Below, in pieces: positions 32,499-40,887 of a DNA stretch of 56,363 nucleotides. Where the stretch lies: the NCBI RefSeq assembly GCF_003003265.1, contig NZ_PVTL01000013.1, positions 1 to 56,363 of the forward strand, in the 5' to 3' direction. Position 1 is the stretch's first letter, and every line of letters begins with the position of its first letter. A program made the position numbers and the translations under genes. The stretch comes from Glaciihabitans tibetensis. GTDB lineage: Bacteria > Actinomycetota > Actinomycetes > Actinomycetales > Microbacteriaceae. The notes beneath the pieces were generated by a model. It saw only the letters and a list, made by a program, of their open reading frames with translations. It made no database searches and was not told the origin of the DNA.

Positions 32499-33149
32499 TC
32501 AGGCGGCTAGGCGCTCGGTTTGGAAACGCACGAGTTCCGCGCGCAGGGACTGCTCGGTCTGGGGGCCGCCAAAGATGATGGTTCCGGGTTCGAACGCGGC
32601 GCCCGCGGCGAGCGCACCGGCGTGCACCGGGTCATACCCGAGGCTGTCGATGAATTCCATAACGACGGATGCCGCGTCCGCGTCGTCACTGGCGATGGCG
32701 AGGGCTCGGCGCTCGGGTGAACCTGCGGGCAAATCATCCGCCTCAAGATCGTGATACCCGATGTGGTTCAGGGTCTTTACCAGGCGTGCGCCCGGGAGGT
32801 AGGCAGCGATGGTTTCGCTGCTGGTGCCGGTCTCAAAGTCATCCTGGGTGCCATCGATCGGGGACCAGTAGTTCATCGCGTCGATCACGATCTTGCCGAC
32901 GAGCAGCGCGGGGTCGAGCGAGCGGTACTTGTGCAGGGGCAGCGCGAGCACCACGATGTCCGCCTGGGCGACGGCCTCGACGGCGTCGACGGCTCGAGCT
33001 CTCGGAACCACCACCTCAACGATTAGCGAGATGGTGCGGGCGGGTCCGGAACCTGCGATGTTCACCGCGAAACCGGCCTTCAGCGCGGCGCGGGCCACCG
33101 AGGTGCCGACGCGCCCAGCGCCCAGAATTCCCAAAGTCAATGCGTTCAC
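32499..33149 (-). CDS. NADPH-dependent F420 reductase-like dinucleotide-binding protein
   Basis: A 216-aa Rossmann protein. The dinucleotide-binding loop is LGILGAGRVGTSVARAALKA (GxGxxG at residues 10-15), followed by VNIAGSG and DIVVLALPLHKYRSLDPALL, with VIDAMNYWSP and LVKTLNHIGYHDLEAD as in NADP oxidoreductase coenzyme F420-dependent proteins. The size fits this family, and no other domain is present. Whether it uses F420 cannot be read from sequence. A DDN-like gene at 23367 shows that the organism may make F420. The ATG at 33149 is the natural start. Confidence 0.85.
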   Translation of the reverse strand: MNALTLGILGAGRVGTSVARAALKAGFAVNIAGSGPARTISLIVEVVVPRARAVDAVEAVAQADIVVLALPLHKYRSLDPALLVGKIVIDAMNYWSPIDGTQDDFETGTSSETIAAYLPGARLVKTLNHIGYHDLEADDLPAGSPERRALAIASDDADAASVVMEFIDSLGYDPVHAGALAAGAAFEPGTIIFGGPQTEQSLRAELVRFQTERLAA

Positions 33150-33195
33150 ATGCTTCGTAACAGTGGGGATGGCTAATTTCTTCCCGGGTCAGGGA

Positions 33196-33597
33196 TCAGC
33201 CGGTCGGTTCGTTGACTCCAGGTGGCCGGAGAGATCCCTCTTTCTCACCGGCAGGCCGCCAGTGTGGCGGGACTGGAAACGGAGGCTTCATCTCGCCCAC
33301 CCACGAAATCCCCAATGAGTCCTTCTGTAGGGAATCGGCCAGCGCTCCGAGGGGCTCGTTCATCGTTTGCGCCCAATCCGCTCCCGTAGAAGTCGGATCG
33401 CCCTCAACTGCGTGCGGCGGAAACGTGATCCTCCGCCCGAGAACGCCAGCCTCCCAACGAACGCACTCGTAGATAACGCACGCACTCTGCCGCGTATCTG
33501 CCCACGCATCGTGGATAGTCACGCCCGCATGCGGATCACTCGTAATTGCCGACTGCACGGATGCGATAACCAAATTCGCATCTTCAAATCCGTTCAT
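33196..33597 (-). CDS. Hypothetical protein, 133 aa
   Basis: A soluble 133-aa protein (MNGFEDANLVIASVQSAITS...) with a Cys-containing CVIYECVRWE segment and a Pro-rich tail (MKPPFPVPPHWRPAG). No family recognised, and no signal peptide or helix. Composition is slightly less GC-rich than its neighbours. It sits alone between the reductase gene and the divergent TetR gene at 33741. Confidence 0.6.
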   Translation of the reverse strand: MNGFEDANLVIASVQSAITSDPHAGVTIHDAWADTRQSACVIYECVRWEAGVLGRRITFPPHAVEGDPTSTGADWAQTMNEPLGALADSLQKDSLGISWVGEMKPPFPVPPHWRPAGEKEGSLRPPGVNEPTG

Positions 33598-33740
33598 GTA
33601 CCCATCGTCTGTTCATTCAACTGGGACGATCAACATGGAAACCAAGGACATCGGCATGGTTGCTGCTTGCGTGGCGATCACCACCGAACTCGGGTCCAAC
33701 GTCCCGGTCATATCTGTCACCCGTAAAGTAGAGTGCCACC

Positions 33741-34391
33741 ATGGACGTCAGGCAGCTACGCACGCGGGACGCTCTCGCCCGCGCCATCCGCGACCTGGCG
33801 AGCCAGCGCACCCTTGCCGACATCACGGTCACCGACGTCGCCCTGCACGCCGGCATCTCGCGTCCAACCTTCTACGCGCACGCAGCCAGCCCAGGCGCGC
33901 TGCTCGGTGCCGTGCTCGGGGCGGAGTTGCAGGCCCTCCGCGAGGAATTCGACCGGCTGTCCGAACAGTCCGCCGCTGATGAAACGATCCCGCTGGAGCG
34001 ATTCCAGTCGGCGCTGGTCGAGCACGTCTACCGCAACGCCGCCATTTACCGCCACAACCTCCGCCACCGGCTGCCCCCGGAGCTGCGCGACGTGCTCATC
34101 GACCACATCGAGTGGGGGCTGGTCGATCACCTCACCCGGCACCCCGATATTGCCCCGCGCGATCCAGAGGCGGAATCCGACGCGAAGAGCGCGGGCGAGA
34201 ACGAAAACAATTCAAAGGTGGATGCCTCGGAAGCGCGTTACCGCGAAGCCGCCCTGTACTCCGCCATGGCTGCCTCCGGCACGGTAGCCGCACTCGAAAC
34301 CTGGCTACGGGCTCCGGATCCACTGCACCCCGCGCGCGCGGTCAGCGCGATCCGCCGCGGCACCGCGGAGTGGTGGACCGCAGCGCGCTAG
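33741..34391 (+). CDS. TetR family regulator
   Basis: A 216-aa regulator with an N-terminal HTH of the TetR type (TRDALARAIRDLASQRTLAD, ITVTDVALHAGISRPTFYAH) and a helical ligand domain. An acidic, low-complexity insert (AESDAKSAGENENN) lies around residue 145. The start at 33741 follows a weak SD, and its upstream neighbour is divergent. It converges with the next TetR gene, with a 4-bp overlap of stop codons. Target unknown. Confidence 0.85.
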   Translation: MDVRQLRTRDALARAIRDLASQRTLADITVTDVALHAGISRPTFYAHAASPGALLGAVLGAELQALREEFDRLSEQSAADETIPLERFQSALVEHVYRNAAIYRHNLRHRLPPELRDVLIDHIEWGLVDHLTRHPDIAPRDPEAESDAKSAGENENNSKVDASEARYREAALYSAMAASGTVAALETWLRAPDPLHPARAVSAIRRGTAEWWTAAR

Positions 34392-34996
34392 GTTTGCTGC
34401 GGCGCGGTGACCCGGCGCACCAGGTCTTCCCAGCCGTTGGCGATGCGCTCCATCGAGACGCTGCCGACGCGGTTCTCGTGCAGCACCAGTGCGGCATCGA
34501 GGGTGGAGTTCAGAGTGGTGGCAAGCACCGGGACATCCCCCTGCACCCCACCAGAGCGGAGTAACATCGTGATGTGCAAGACCGAGGCCGCGCGGGCCGG
34601 GGACGAGTAGCGGGACTCCGCCGAAGCTTCAGCCGCACGGAGAAGATCGCCCTGCACACCGAGTAGGTCGAGGCGGGCACGTCCGAACGCGATGAGGCGG
34701 TCGACCGGATTGGCGCCGGGCCCAAGCGGGGGCGGCCCGGCCAGGAAGCCGCGCTGAAACTCTTCTTCTGTACTGTTCAGCAACGTCAGCAGCAGCTGGC
34801 TGCGCGAGCCGAAACGGCGAAAGACGGTGCCCTTACCGAGGCCGGCCTCGCGGGCGACGGCGTCCATGGTGAGGGCGTCGACACCGGAGGCATCCAGGAT
34901 GGTTCGCGCCGCGTCGAGAATCCGGGCACGGTTGCGCACGGCATCCGCCCGTTCGGTCTCGGCCGGTGGCCCCACCTGTAGCATCCGTTGATCCAC
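34388..34996 (-). CDS. TetR family regulator
   Basis: A 202-aa TetR with the HTH RNRARILDAARTILDASGVD, LTMDAVAREAGLGKGTVFRR and the C-terminal domain typical of SbtR-like members (FQRGFLAGPPPLGPG, LLRAAEASAESRYSSPA). Downstream of it is the convergent TetR gene; upstream lies an 11-bp-armed inverted repeat at 35022-35057 that could be its operator. The ATG at 34996 (MDQRMLQVG) is used. Target unknown. Confidence 0.88.
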   Translation of the reverse strand: MDQRMLQVGPPAETERADAVRNRARILDAARTILDASGVDALTMDAVAREAGLGKGTVFRRFGSRSQLLLTLLNSTEEEFQRGFLAGPPPLGPGANPVDRLIAFGRARLDLLGVQGDLLRAAEASAESRYSSPARAASVLHITMLLRSGGVQGDVPVLATTLNSTLDAALVLHENRVGSVSMERIANGWEDLVRRVTAPQQT

Positions 34997-35021
34997 GGTC
35001 GGACCTTAGCATCCGGCGTGA

Positions 35022-35057
35022 GGTGAACTCAGCCCCGTCCGCAGGACTGAGTTCACC
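35022..35057. promoter_or_regulatory. 11-bp perfect inverted repeat between surface protein and TetR genes
   Basis: GGTGAACTCAG (35022-35032) and CTGAGTTCACC (35047-35057) are perfect inverted repeats, with a nested GTCC/GGAC pair inside. The site lies 26 bp upstream of the TetR start and 35 bp past the surface protein stop. No T-tract is present, so either a TetR operator or a terminator stem is possible. Confidence 0.65.
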
Positions 35058-35091
35058 CACGCGCTCGGCTCAGGGTGTGGTTGGCGCGGGA

Positions 35092-38000
35092 CTAGTTGGC
35101 ACCAGTCTGGTTGCCGCGGCCGAAGCCGCGACCGCGGACCAGCAGCGCTGCCGCACCGGCGACCAGCAACAGCAACGCACTGCTCAGCGAGGTTGCGAAG
35201 CCGTCGACGCCCGTGCTGGCGAGGGTGCCCTTGGCGGGGGATGCCCCGGCGCCCGTCACCGCGGCGGCCACGATGGTGATCGTGGTCTCCACCGAGACGC
35301 CGTCCGGCCCAGTCACCACGATGCGCTGGGCACCGAGGTCGACGCCCGCGGGCACCGTGAAGGTCACGGCGAATGCGCCCGTTGCGCCTGTTCGCACCGT
35401 GCCGAGGACCACCGGGCTGGATGCGGAGCCGGACGCCGACGCAAGCGTCACCGTGAGGCCCACGTTCGGCGCGAAGCCCGCGCCGGAGAGCGGCAGGGTG
35501 CCTCCGATGGCCACGGTTAGGTCTGCGTCACCGACAGTAAGGGTAGGTGCCGAGTCGCCGGGGTTCGTCGGATCGGTCGGGTCCGTCGGGTCCGTCGGGT
35601 CTGTTGGGTCGGTCGGGTCGGTCGGGTCGGTGCCGAAGATCTCCGCGGCGGTTCCCAGCTCGAGGAATACGGTCTCGCCCGTGGCAGAAACGAGGCCGTC
35701 GTTGTCGGTGACCGCGTAGACCATTCCGTCCGCGCCGATGGTGAGGCCCTCGAGCTTTTCCTGGGTCCAGCCGTTGACTGCTTCGAGATCCGGGAGCACG
35801 TCGTAGGCGAGCGTTTTCTGCAGGAGGGGCAGTGCGGCAGCAGCGCCAGCAGCAGGAGCAGCAGCGCTGGCAGCAACCGCGGGGATCTCGACCGTGTAGA
35901 TGCGCTTGAGGGCGGCGGTCGGACCGTTCAACTTGTCGCGTTCGATGACGGCGAGGGTCGAGTCATCCACCGCCACAATTTCAGAGAGGCCGACCCAGTC
36001 GGCTCCGCCCGATGACTTCTCCAGCTGGTAGCCGAACCAGGACCAGACTCCGGTGGTCACGTCGTAGCGACCGATCCGGGTGACGTCGTCGCCGTCGACC
36101 TGTGTGGTCGCGGAGGCCGGATCGGTCCAGAGCGGACGCTGCACGGCCACGAACAGCTGCTCGTTACCCGCCGCATCGGTTAGTGCGGTGACGCCCTCGA
36201 ATCCCCATTTGGAGATGTGCTCGGCCACCTCGGTCGGCAGTGCGACGGTCTGCACGATCGCGCCCGCGGCATCGGTGCGGTAGAGCAGGTTTCCGGCTCC
36301 GGTCACACCCTCAGCGGCAAGCCAGAAGCCGCCCTGTTCACGGGCGTAGACACCTTCGATGTCGAGCGCCGCCGGGGCGCCGTCCTTCGTCACGACGAGG
36401 GTGCCGTCGATCAGGGCTGGAGTCTTCGTGACATCCACCGAATAAATCGTGCTCGGCGATACCGCGCTGTCGCTTGCGGTGAAAATGTGGGTGGGGTCGC
36501 CGGGCGCTGCGCTCAGCGCACCGAGCGCCTGCCAGCCGATCGGCAGTCCGTTTGTGGTCGCGGACACGATGCTGGGCTGGCCGGCCACGTTGCCACCCTG
36601 ATCGAGCTGCGCACCCTGCTCAAAGAGGGTGACGGAGGCACGCACACTGACGCTCGCGTCGTCGGTCTCGCTCGAGACGACGAGCAGGTTGCGCGACGGC
36701 ACGCTGAGCAGGCCCTCGGGTCCGTTGGTCGCGAAGAGCAGCTGCTCGAACACCGGGGCGACCGGGTTGGTGAGGTTGTAGACGGCGACGAAGTTGCTGC
36801 GCTCGGAGGCGACGAATCCGTAGCGAACCCCGTTGAACGTGGCGATGGTCAGTCCCTCGGGCTCGCTGCCCTTCTTCGCCGCACGGTCGTTGTTGGAGAC
36901 GCCGTGAGTGACCGCGAGGTGTTCGAAGGTGTTGCCGGCATCCCACGACACCGCCCCGCTGGCCGCGTCGAAGATGGTCCAGCCGCGGCTGCCGCCCTTC
37001 CAGTCGCCCTCATTGGCCGTGGCGAGGTGGGTGTCATCCACCCAGGCGATCGAGTCGGGCTCGCGGGGCGTGTTGGTGATCGACCCGGTCAGGTTGATCT
37101 TTTTGTCCTTGGTGGTGTCGATGCCGGACACCGAGACACTGCCGGCGCTGAACGCCTTGACGATTTCCCGGGTGGGCAGGTCGATGACAACGATGCCGTT
37201 GTTCTCCTGCAGGGTGACGGCCAGCTGGTTCTTGCTGTTGATCGCCACGTACTCGGGCTCTGGGTCAATCGGGGTGTCGAAGCCGGCCGCGGTGAAGGCG
37301 GCGAGCGCAGTGCCGTCGGTGTTCACCAGCGCAATCGGCGTCGCTGTCCAGCTCGTGGGGTTCGCATTCAGATTGATGGTCTGGATGAATCCTGCCGGCA
37401 GCTGCGGAAGGTCACCCTCCGCAGCTCCCGTCGGCGTAGCCGTTTCGTCCCGCTGGTTCTCCATGGCGATCGCGGCGTAGGCCCCGTCGGCACTAATGGC
37501 GATCGAGTCGGGCTGGCCGCCCAGGTCGATACTGGTCACCAGGGAGCGGTCGCTGATGCGGATGACATCGAGGCGTCCCGCGGCCTCCACGAAGTTTCCG
37601 CCGCTCTCGTCAACAACCACCAGAACGTAGTCGCCGTAGACGGCCACCGACGTGGGCTGGTCGTCGGCGTGACCGAGCGCGGCGAGCGAGATGCTGCCGG
37701 TACCGACCGGGTTGCTCGGGTCGGTGATGTTGATGAAGCCGATGCGCTTGCCCGGCGCGTCGGTGTAGATCACGGTGTTGCCGTCGTCTGTGACGTCCGA
37801 GATCTCCGCTGCGGTGGCCGCTGCGGGATCCACGCCCGCCGGAACGTTATGGAACACCGGGTAGGTCGCGGTGCGCGAGAAGGACTGGCTCGCCGGGTCA
37901 ACCGCTGCCGCTGCCGCTGCGGGTGCGGCGGCTGCGCGGGGCGTAGCCGTCCAGGCACCCGCGGGCACACCCGCTGCCGCGAACGCGGGGGCAGCAAGAA

Positions 38001-38127
38001 GGCATCCAAGAGCGACGGACGCCCCGGCGGTCAAAACGGCGCGTTGCGCCAGTGTCGAAAATCGCAAGTGCTTGCCCCAGGTGTCTGATCGTCGGCGGAA
38101 ACTCCACGGTGTTGTGGTACCCGGCAC
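35092..38127 (-). CDS. LAxTG-anchored surface protein with esterase-like/phytase-like region
   Basis: A ~1011-aa exported protein. The signal peptide has a long basic n-region (RRR) and h-region LTAGASVALGCLLAAPAFAA. The N-terminal half is a beta-propeller-like repeat domain with YVLVVVDESGG and LATANEGDWKGG. The middle shows the esterase-like activity of phytase pattern (DIEGVYAREQGGFWLAAEG, KWGFEGVTALTDAAGN). A linker of seven DPT units leads to an Ig-like domain and a C-terminal LASTG motif, TM helix and basic tail, a class E sortase substrate layout. I chose the GTG at 38127 because GGAAGG is just upstream; the ORF opens at 38163. No sortase gene is in the window. Confidence 0.86.
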   Translation of the reverse strand: MPGTTTPWSFRRRSDTWGKHLRFSTLAQRAVLTAGASVALGCLLAAPAFAAAGVPAGAWTATPRAAAAPAAAAAAVDPASQSFSRTATYPVFHNVPAGVDPAAATAAEISDVTDDGNTVIYTDAPGKRIGFINITDPSNPVGTGSISLAALGHADDQPTSVAVYGDYVLVVVDESGGNFVEAAGRLDVIRISDRSLVTSIDLGGQPDSIAISADGAYAAIAMENQRDETATPTGAAEGDLPQLPAGFIQTINLNANPTSWTATPIALVNTDGTALAAFTAAGFDTPIDPEPEYVAINSKNQLAVTLQENNGIVVIDLPTREIVKAFSAGSVSVSGIDTTKDKKINLTGSITNTPREPDSIAWVDDTHLATANEGDWKGGSRGWTIFDAASGAVSWDAGNTFEHLAVTHGVSNNDRAAKKGSEPEGLTIATFNGVRYGFVASERSNFVAVYNLTNPVAPVFEQLLFATNGPEGLLSVPSRNLLVVSSETDDASVSVRASVTLFEQGAQLDQGGNVAGQPSIVSATTNGLPIGWQALGALSAAPGDPTHIFTASDSAVSPSTIYSVDVTKTPALIDGTLVVTKDGAPAALDIEGVYAREQGGFWLAAEGVTGAGNLLYRTDAAGAIVQTVALPTEVAEHISKWGFEGVTALTDAAGNEQLFVAVQRPLWTDPASATTQVDGDDVTRIGRYDVTTGVWSWFGYQLEKSSGGADWVGLSEIVAVDDSTLAVIERDKLNGPTAALKRIYTVEIPAVAASAAAPAAGAAAALPLLQKTLAYDVLPDLEAVNGWTQEKLEGLTIGADGMVYAVTDNDGLVSATGETVFLELGTAAEIFGTDPTDPTDPTDPTDPTDPTDPTNPGDSAPTLTVGDADLTVAIGGTLPLSGAGFAPNVGLTVTLASASGSASSPVVLGTVRTGATGAFAVTFTVPAGVDLGAQRIVVTGPDGVSVETTITIVAAAVTGAGASPAKGTLASTGVDGFATSLSSALLLLVAGAAALLVRGRGFGRGNQTGAN

Positions 38128-38184
38128 CGATCCTTCCGGCGTGGAGCGGCGGGCGCGTGGCACCTGTGTGAATGGCGCCTTGCC

Positions 38185-38790
38185 TCACGGTGTCCAAAAG
38201 GTAAACGAGGTTCGAGCGGGTTCGCTGGGAATTGCGAGCAAGTCTCCGGCGCGAACGTCCTGAGGAAGGTCTGCCGCGCGCCCGTTTGTGCCGGTTCCGG
38301 CGTCGGGTTCGAGTGGACGGCAGGCGACGAGCGTGAGGCCGTTGTGCGCGGTCGATACCCTCCCGATCAGCCGCGCTTCCAACCAGATGAGAGCGGGATC
38401 GTCGAGACGCGCGTCGGTCCTGACAACGACGGGGCCGGACGGTGCGTGTTCCACGCTGGTGACGCGCACAACCAACACGGTCGTTCGGTCGGTCGTCGAA
38501 GGCCTGCCTCCGGTCCGTGGGACGACGGCAGCTCCGCTGTGAACGCACGGAGTGCCACACACCTCGACCAGTCGCAGAAGGGAAATGCCGGACACCACAA
38601 CGTCGGTGACGGTCGCAACCGTCGCCTCCGGCCATAGGTCGGCGGAGAGAGGATCGGGCAGCGAGCGGCGAAGCGAGGGAATCATGCGGGTCAGAGTCAT
38701 AAGACCGGAGTACGCCCGAATCATTCCGCTCAGCGCGTCCCTAACGACACTCCTACGCCGCGGCGGCACATCCTTACGTTTCCGGAACAA
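38185..38790 (-). CDS. Unknown CGTPCVH-motif protein A, divergent from kdp
   Basis: A 201-aa protein of no family I recognise. It is a clear paralogue of the 188-aa protein at 47009-47575 on the far side of kdp. They share ISLLRLVEVCGTPCVH (Cys78, Cys82, His84), then a PRTGGRPST block and a C-terminal DVRAGDLLAIP (178-188) at nearly equal spacing. The N-terminal 45 residues are basic and not conserved in the paralogue. No signal peptide or TM helix is evident. It is divergent from the kdp operon with a 245-bp shared promoter region, so joint control with kdp is likely. The Cys-x3-Cys-x-His arrangement could bind metal or be redox-active; this is inference. Confidence 0.75.
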   Translation of the reverse strand: MFRKRKDVPPRRRSVVRDALSGMIRAYSGLMTLTRMIPSLRRSLPDPLSADLWPEATVATVTDVVVSGISLLRLVEVCGTPCVHSGAAVVPRTGGRPSTTDRTTVLVVRVTSVEHAPSGPVVVRTDARLDDPALIWLEARLIGRVSTAHNGLTLVACRPLEPDAGTGTNGRAADLPQDVRAGDLLAIPSEPARTSFTFWTP

Positions 38791-38874
38791 TCGGGCCGAC
38801 CGCTGGTCTGTCGCGGCCTGCTCTGCACTTCCTCAACCGCCGCCTCAGCGCCGCCCGCTGCGCCGCCAGTGTTA

Positions 38875-38892
38875 GGAACCCGTTAGGGTTCC
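38875..38892. promoter_or_regulatory. Palindrome GGAACCC-GTTA-GGGTTCC in the kdp promoter region
   Basis: Two perfect 7-bp arms around GTTA lie at 38875-38892, with a direct GTTAGG repeat starting at 38871 and 38882. The right part, GTTAGGGTTCC, recurs inverted at 47566-47576 upstream of the APC transporter. A KdpE site is the simplest inference. Confidence 0.7.
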
Positions 38893-38979
38893 GGCCCCGC
38901 CCGTAAGGACTCCATGAGGATCCGTCTTTCGGCTGCCCCACGGGTATTTACTCATCTGCTGTGCCTCATTCAGGCGCCG

Positions 38980-39019
38980 GGTCCCCACGGGACCGTGAAG
39001 GTGGGGCCGTCGTTGGCCC
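38980..39019 (+). promoter_or_regulatory. Two tandem hairpins in the kdp leader
   Basis: GGTCCC-CAC-GGGACC (38980-38994) is a perfect 6-bp stem with a 3-nt loop. GGGCC/GGCCC (39004-39019) forms a second stem. Both lie just before the GGAG of the first small kdp ORF, so they would be in the kdp mRNA leader. Confidence 0.6.
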
Positions 39020-39035
39020 GTTTACCGGAGAGAAG

Positions 39036-39125
39036 TTGTCAGTGCTCGACATTGTGTACGTCCTCGTCGCGATTGCCGCTTTTGCGGTTGTCGGTTTAGT
39101 CGCTCGAGGGGTGGAAAAGCTGTGA
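39036..39125 (+). CDS. 29-aa membrane ORF upstream of kdpF
   Basis: A single-helix peptide (MSVLDIVYVLVAIAAFAVVG, then LVARGVEKL). The TTG at 39036 has a GGAGAGAAG SD 5 nt upstream. Its TGA overlaps the GTG of kdpF, so the two are translationally coupled. Similar small ORFs ahead of kdpF occur in some Actinomycetota, to my knowledge without an assigned role. A peptide that stabilises the Kdp complex, as KdpF does, is the natural inference. It is too short to be found by ordinary gene callers. Confidence 0.7.
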   Translation: MSVLDIVYVLVAIAAFAVVGLVARGVEKL

Positions 39126-39211
39126 TCGTGTTTGACGTCATCGCTGCCGGGCTCGCCGTCGGCGCCCTCGTGTATCTCGTCTTCGCCCTCGTGAAGCCGG
39201 AGAGATTCTGA
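39122..39211 (+). CDS. kdpF: KdpF, small subunit of the Kdp K+ pump
   Basis: A 29-aa one-helix protein ([20 protein letters not shown], ending ALVKPERF). The PERF-type end is the family hallmark. KdpF is a lipid-like stabiliser of the KdpABC complex. The GTG at 39122 overlaps the stop of the small ORF before it, and its TGA overlaps the ATG of kdpA (TGATG). Confidence 0.9.
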   Translation: MIVFDVIAAGLAVGALVYLVFALVKPERF

Positions 39212-40884
39212 TGACCATCCTGTTCGGAATCCTCCAGATCCTCACGGTGGCACTTGTCATCGCGCTGATCTACCGCCCCCTGGGCGATTACATGGCGCAC
39301 ATCTTCACGACGAAGAAAGACCTCGGGGTCGAGCGCGGCTTCTACCGAATAATCGGCGTCGATTCGAGTTCGGGTCAGGCGTGGCGCAGCTACCTGCGCA
39401 GCGTGCTGGTCTTCTCCCTCGTCGGTGTGCTGCTGGTGTACGCGATCCAGCGCGCCCAGGCGGTTCTGCCCTACTCTCTCGGGTTCCCCGCCATCCCCGA
39501 GGGCCTGTCCTTCAACACCGCCATCTCGTTCGTGTCAAACACGAACTGGCAGTCCTACTCCCCCGACGTCACCATGGGTTACGCGGTGCAGATCCTCGGC
39601 CTCGTGGTGCAGAACTTCGTGTCGGCGGCCGTGGGTATCGCCGTCGCAGTGGCTCTGATCCGCGGTCTCGCACTGCGTTCGTCCGGAACCATCGGCAACT
39701 TCTGGGTCGACTTGACCCGCGCTACGCTGCGTCTGCTGTTGCCCCTGGCCGCGGCATCCGCTCTGATTCTCATCATCGGCGGGGTGATCCAGAACTTCGC
39801 CGGATTCACAACGGTGACGACGCTGACCGGGGGGTCGGCGACAATTCCGGGAGGGCCGGCAGCTTCGCAAGAGGCGATCAAGCTGCTGGGTACCAACGGG
39901 GGCGGCTTCTTCAACGCCAACTCGGCGCACCCGTTCGAGAACCCTACGGCCTGGACGAGCCTGTTCCAGATCGTGCTGATGCTCGCGATTCCTTTCTCGC
40001 TGCCCCGCACGTTCGGCCAGATGGTCGGCGACAAGCGCCAGGGCAACGCGATCGTGGCCGTGATGGCGACCATCTTCACCGTGTCGCTCGCTGCTATGAC
40101 CTGGTTCGAGACCACCACCGGAGGCGCGGCCACCCGTCTCGCAGGATCGGCGATGGAGGGCAAGGAGGACCGGTTCGGCATCTGGGGTTCGACCCTGTTC
40201 GGATCCACGAGCACCCTGACCTCCACGGGCGCGGTGAACGCGATGCACGATTCGTTCACGTCTCTGGGCGGGATGATGGCGATGCTGAACATGATGCTCG
40301 GCGAGATCGCTCCCGGCGGAGTCGGCTCCGGGCTCTACGGACTGCTCGTGCTCGCTATCGTCACCGTGTTCATCGCCGGTCTACTGGTCGGACGCACCCC
40401 CGAGTATCTGGGCAAGAAGATCGGCCCACGGGAGATCAAGCTCGCCAGCATCTACATTTTGATCACCCCGACGCTGGTGCTGGTCGGAACGGCGCTGAGC
40501 TTCGCGATTCCTGCGGTTCGTGAAGACGTGTTCGGCACGTCCATCTGGAACCCGGGGCTGCACGGCTTCTCCGAGGTGCTCTACGCGTTCACCTCCGCCG
40601 CGAACAACAACGGCTCGGCCTTCGCCGGCCTTACAGCCAACACGCCGTGGTTCAACACGGCCCTCGGCATCGCAATGCTGTTCGGGCGCTTCCTGCCGAT
40701 CGTGTTTGTGCTCGCCCTCGCCGGCTCTTTCGCCGCGCAGGACAGGGTGCCCGCGACCGCCGGAACCCTGCCCACCCACCGGCCGCAATTCGTCGGCCTG
40801 CTCCTCGGGGTGTCGATCATCGTGACCGCACTCACCTACTTCCCTGTTTTGGCTTTGGGACCGCTTGCTGAAGGGCTGCACTAA
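39211..40884 (+). CDS. kdpA: KdpA, K+-binding channel-like subunit
   Basis: A 557-aa protein with ten predicted helices, part of the high-affinity KdpFABC P-type K+ pump. Family motifs and selectivity-filter loops are present: [49 protein letters not shown] and [13 protein letters not shown]. The size is the family norm (about 560). The ATG at 39211 has a GGAGAG SD within kdpF. The next gene begins 3 nt after the stop. Confidence 0.97.
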   Translation: MTILFGILQILTVALVIALIYRPLGDYMAHIFTTKKDLGVERGFYRIIGVDSSSGQAWRSYLRSVLVFSLVGVLLVYAIQRAQAVLPYSLGFPAIPEGLSFNTAISFVSNTNWQSYSPDVTMGYAVQILGLVVQNFVSAAVGIAVAVALIRGLALRSSGTIGNFWVDLTRATLRLLLPLAAASALILIIGGVIQNFAGFTTVTTLTGGSATIPGGPAASQEAIKLLGTNGGGFFNANSAHPFENPTAWTSLFQIVLMLAIPFSLPRTFGQMVGDKRQGNAIVAVMATIFTVSLAAMTWFETTTGGAATRLAGSAMEGKEDRFGIWGSTLFGSTSTLTSTGAVNAMHDSFTSLGGMMAMLNMMLGEIAPGGVGSGLYGLLVLAIVTVFIAGLLVGRTPEYLGKKIGPREIKLASIYILITPTLVLVGTALSFAIPAVREDVFGTSIWNPGLHGFSEVLYAFTSAANNNGSAFAGLTANTPWFNTALGIAMLFGRFLPIVFVLALAGSFAAQDRVPATAGTLPTHRPQFVGLLLGVSIIVTALTYFPVLALGPLAEGLH

Positions 40885-40887
40885 ACC

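Noticed and set aside
36217..38088. 623-codon open frame opposite the surface protein
   Set aside because: Antisense shadow of a secreted protein with a clear signal peptide and sorting tail.
38871..39035. ydaO-type cyclic-di-AMP riboswitch before kdp
   Set aside because: The conserved sequence blocks of that riboswitch are not visible, only simple GC hairpins.
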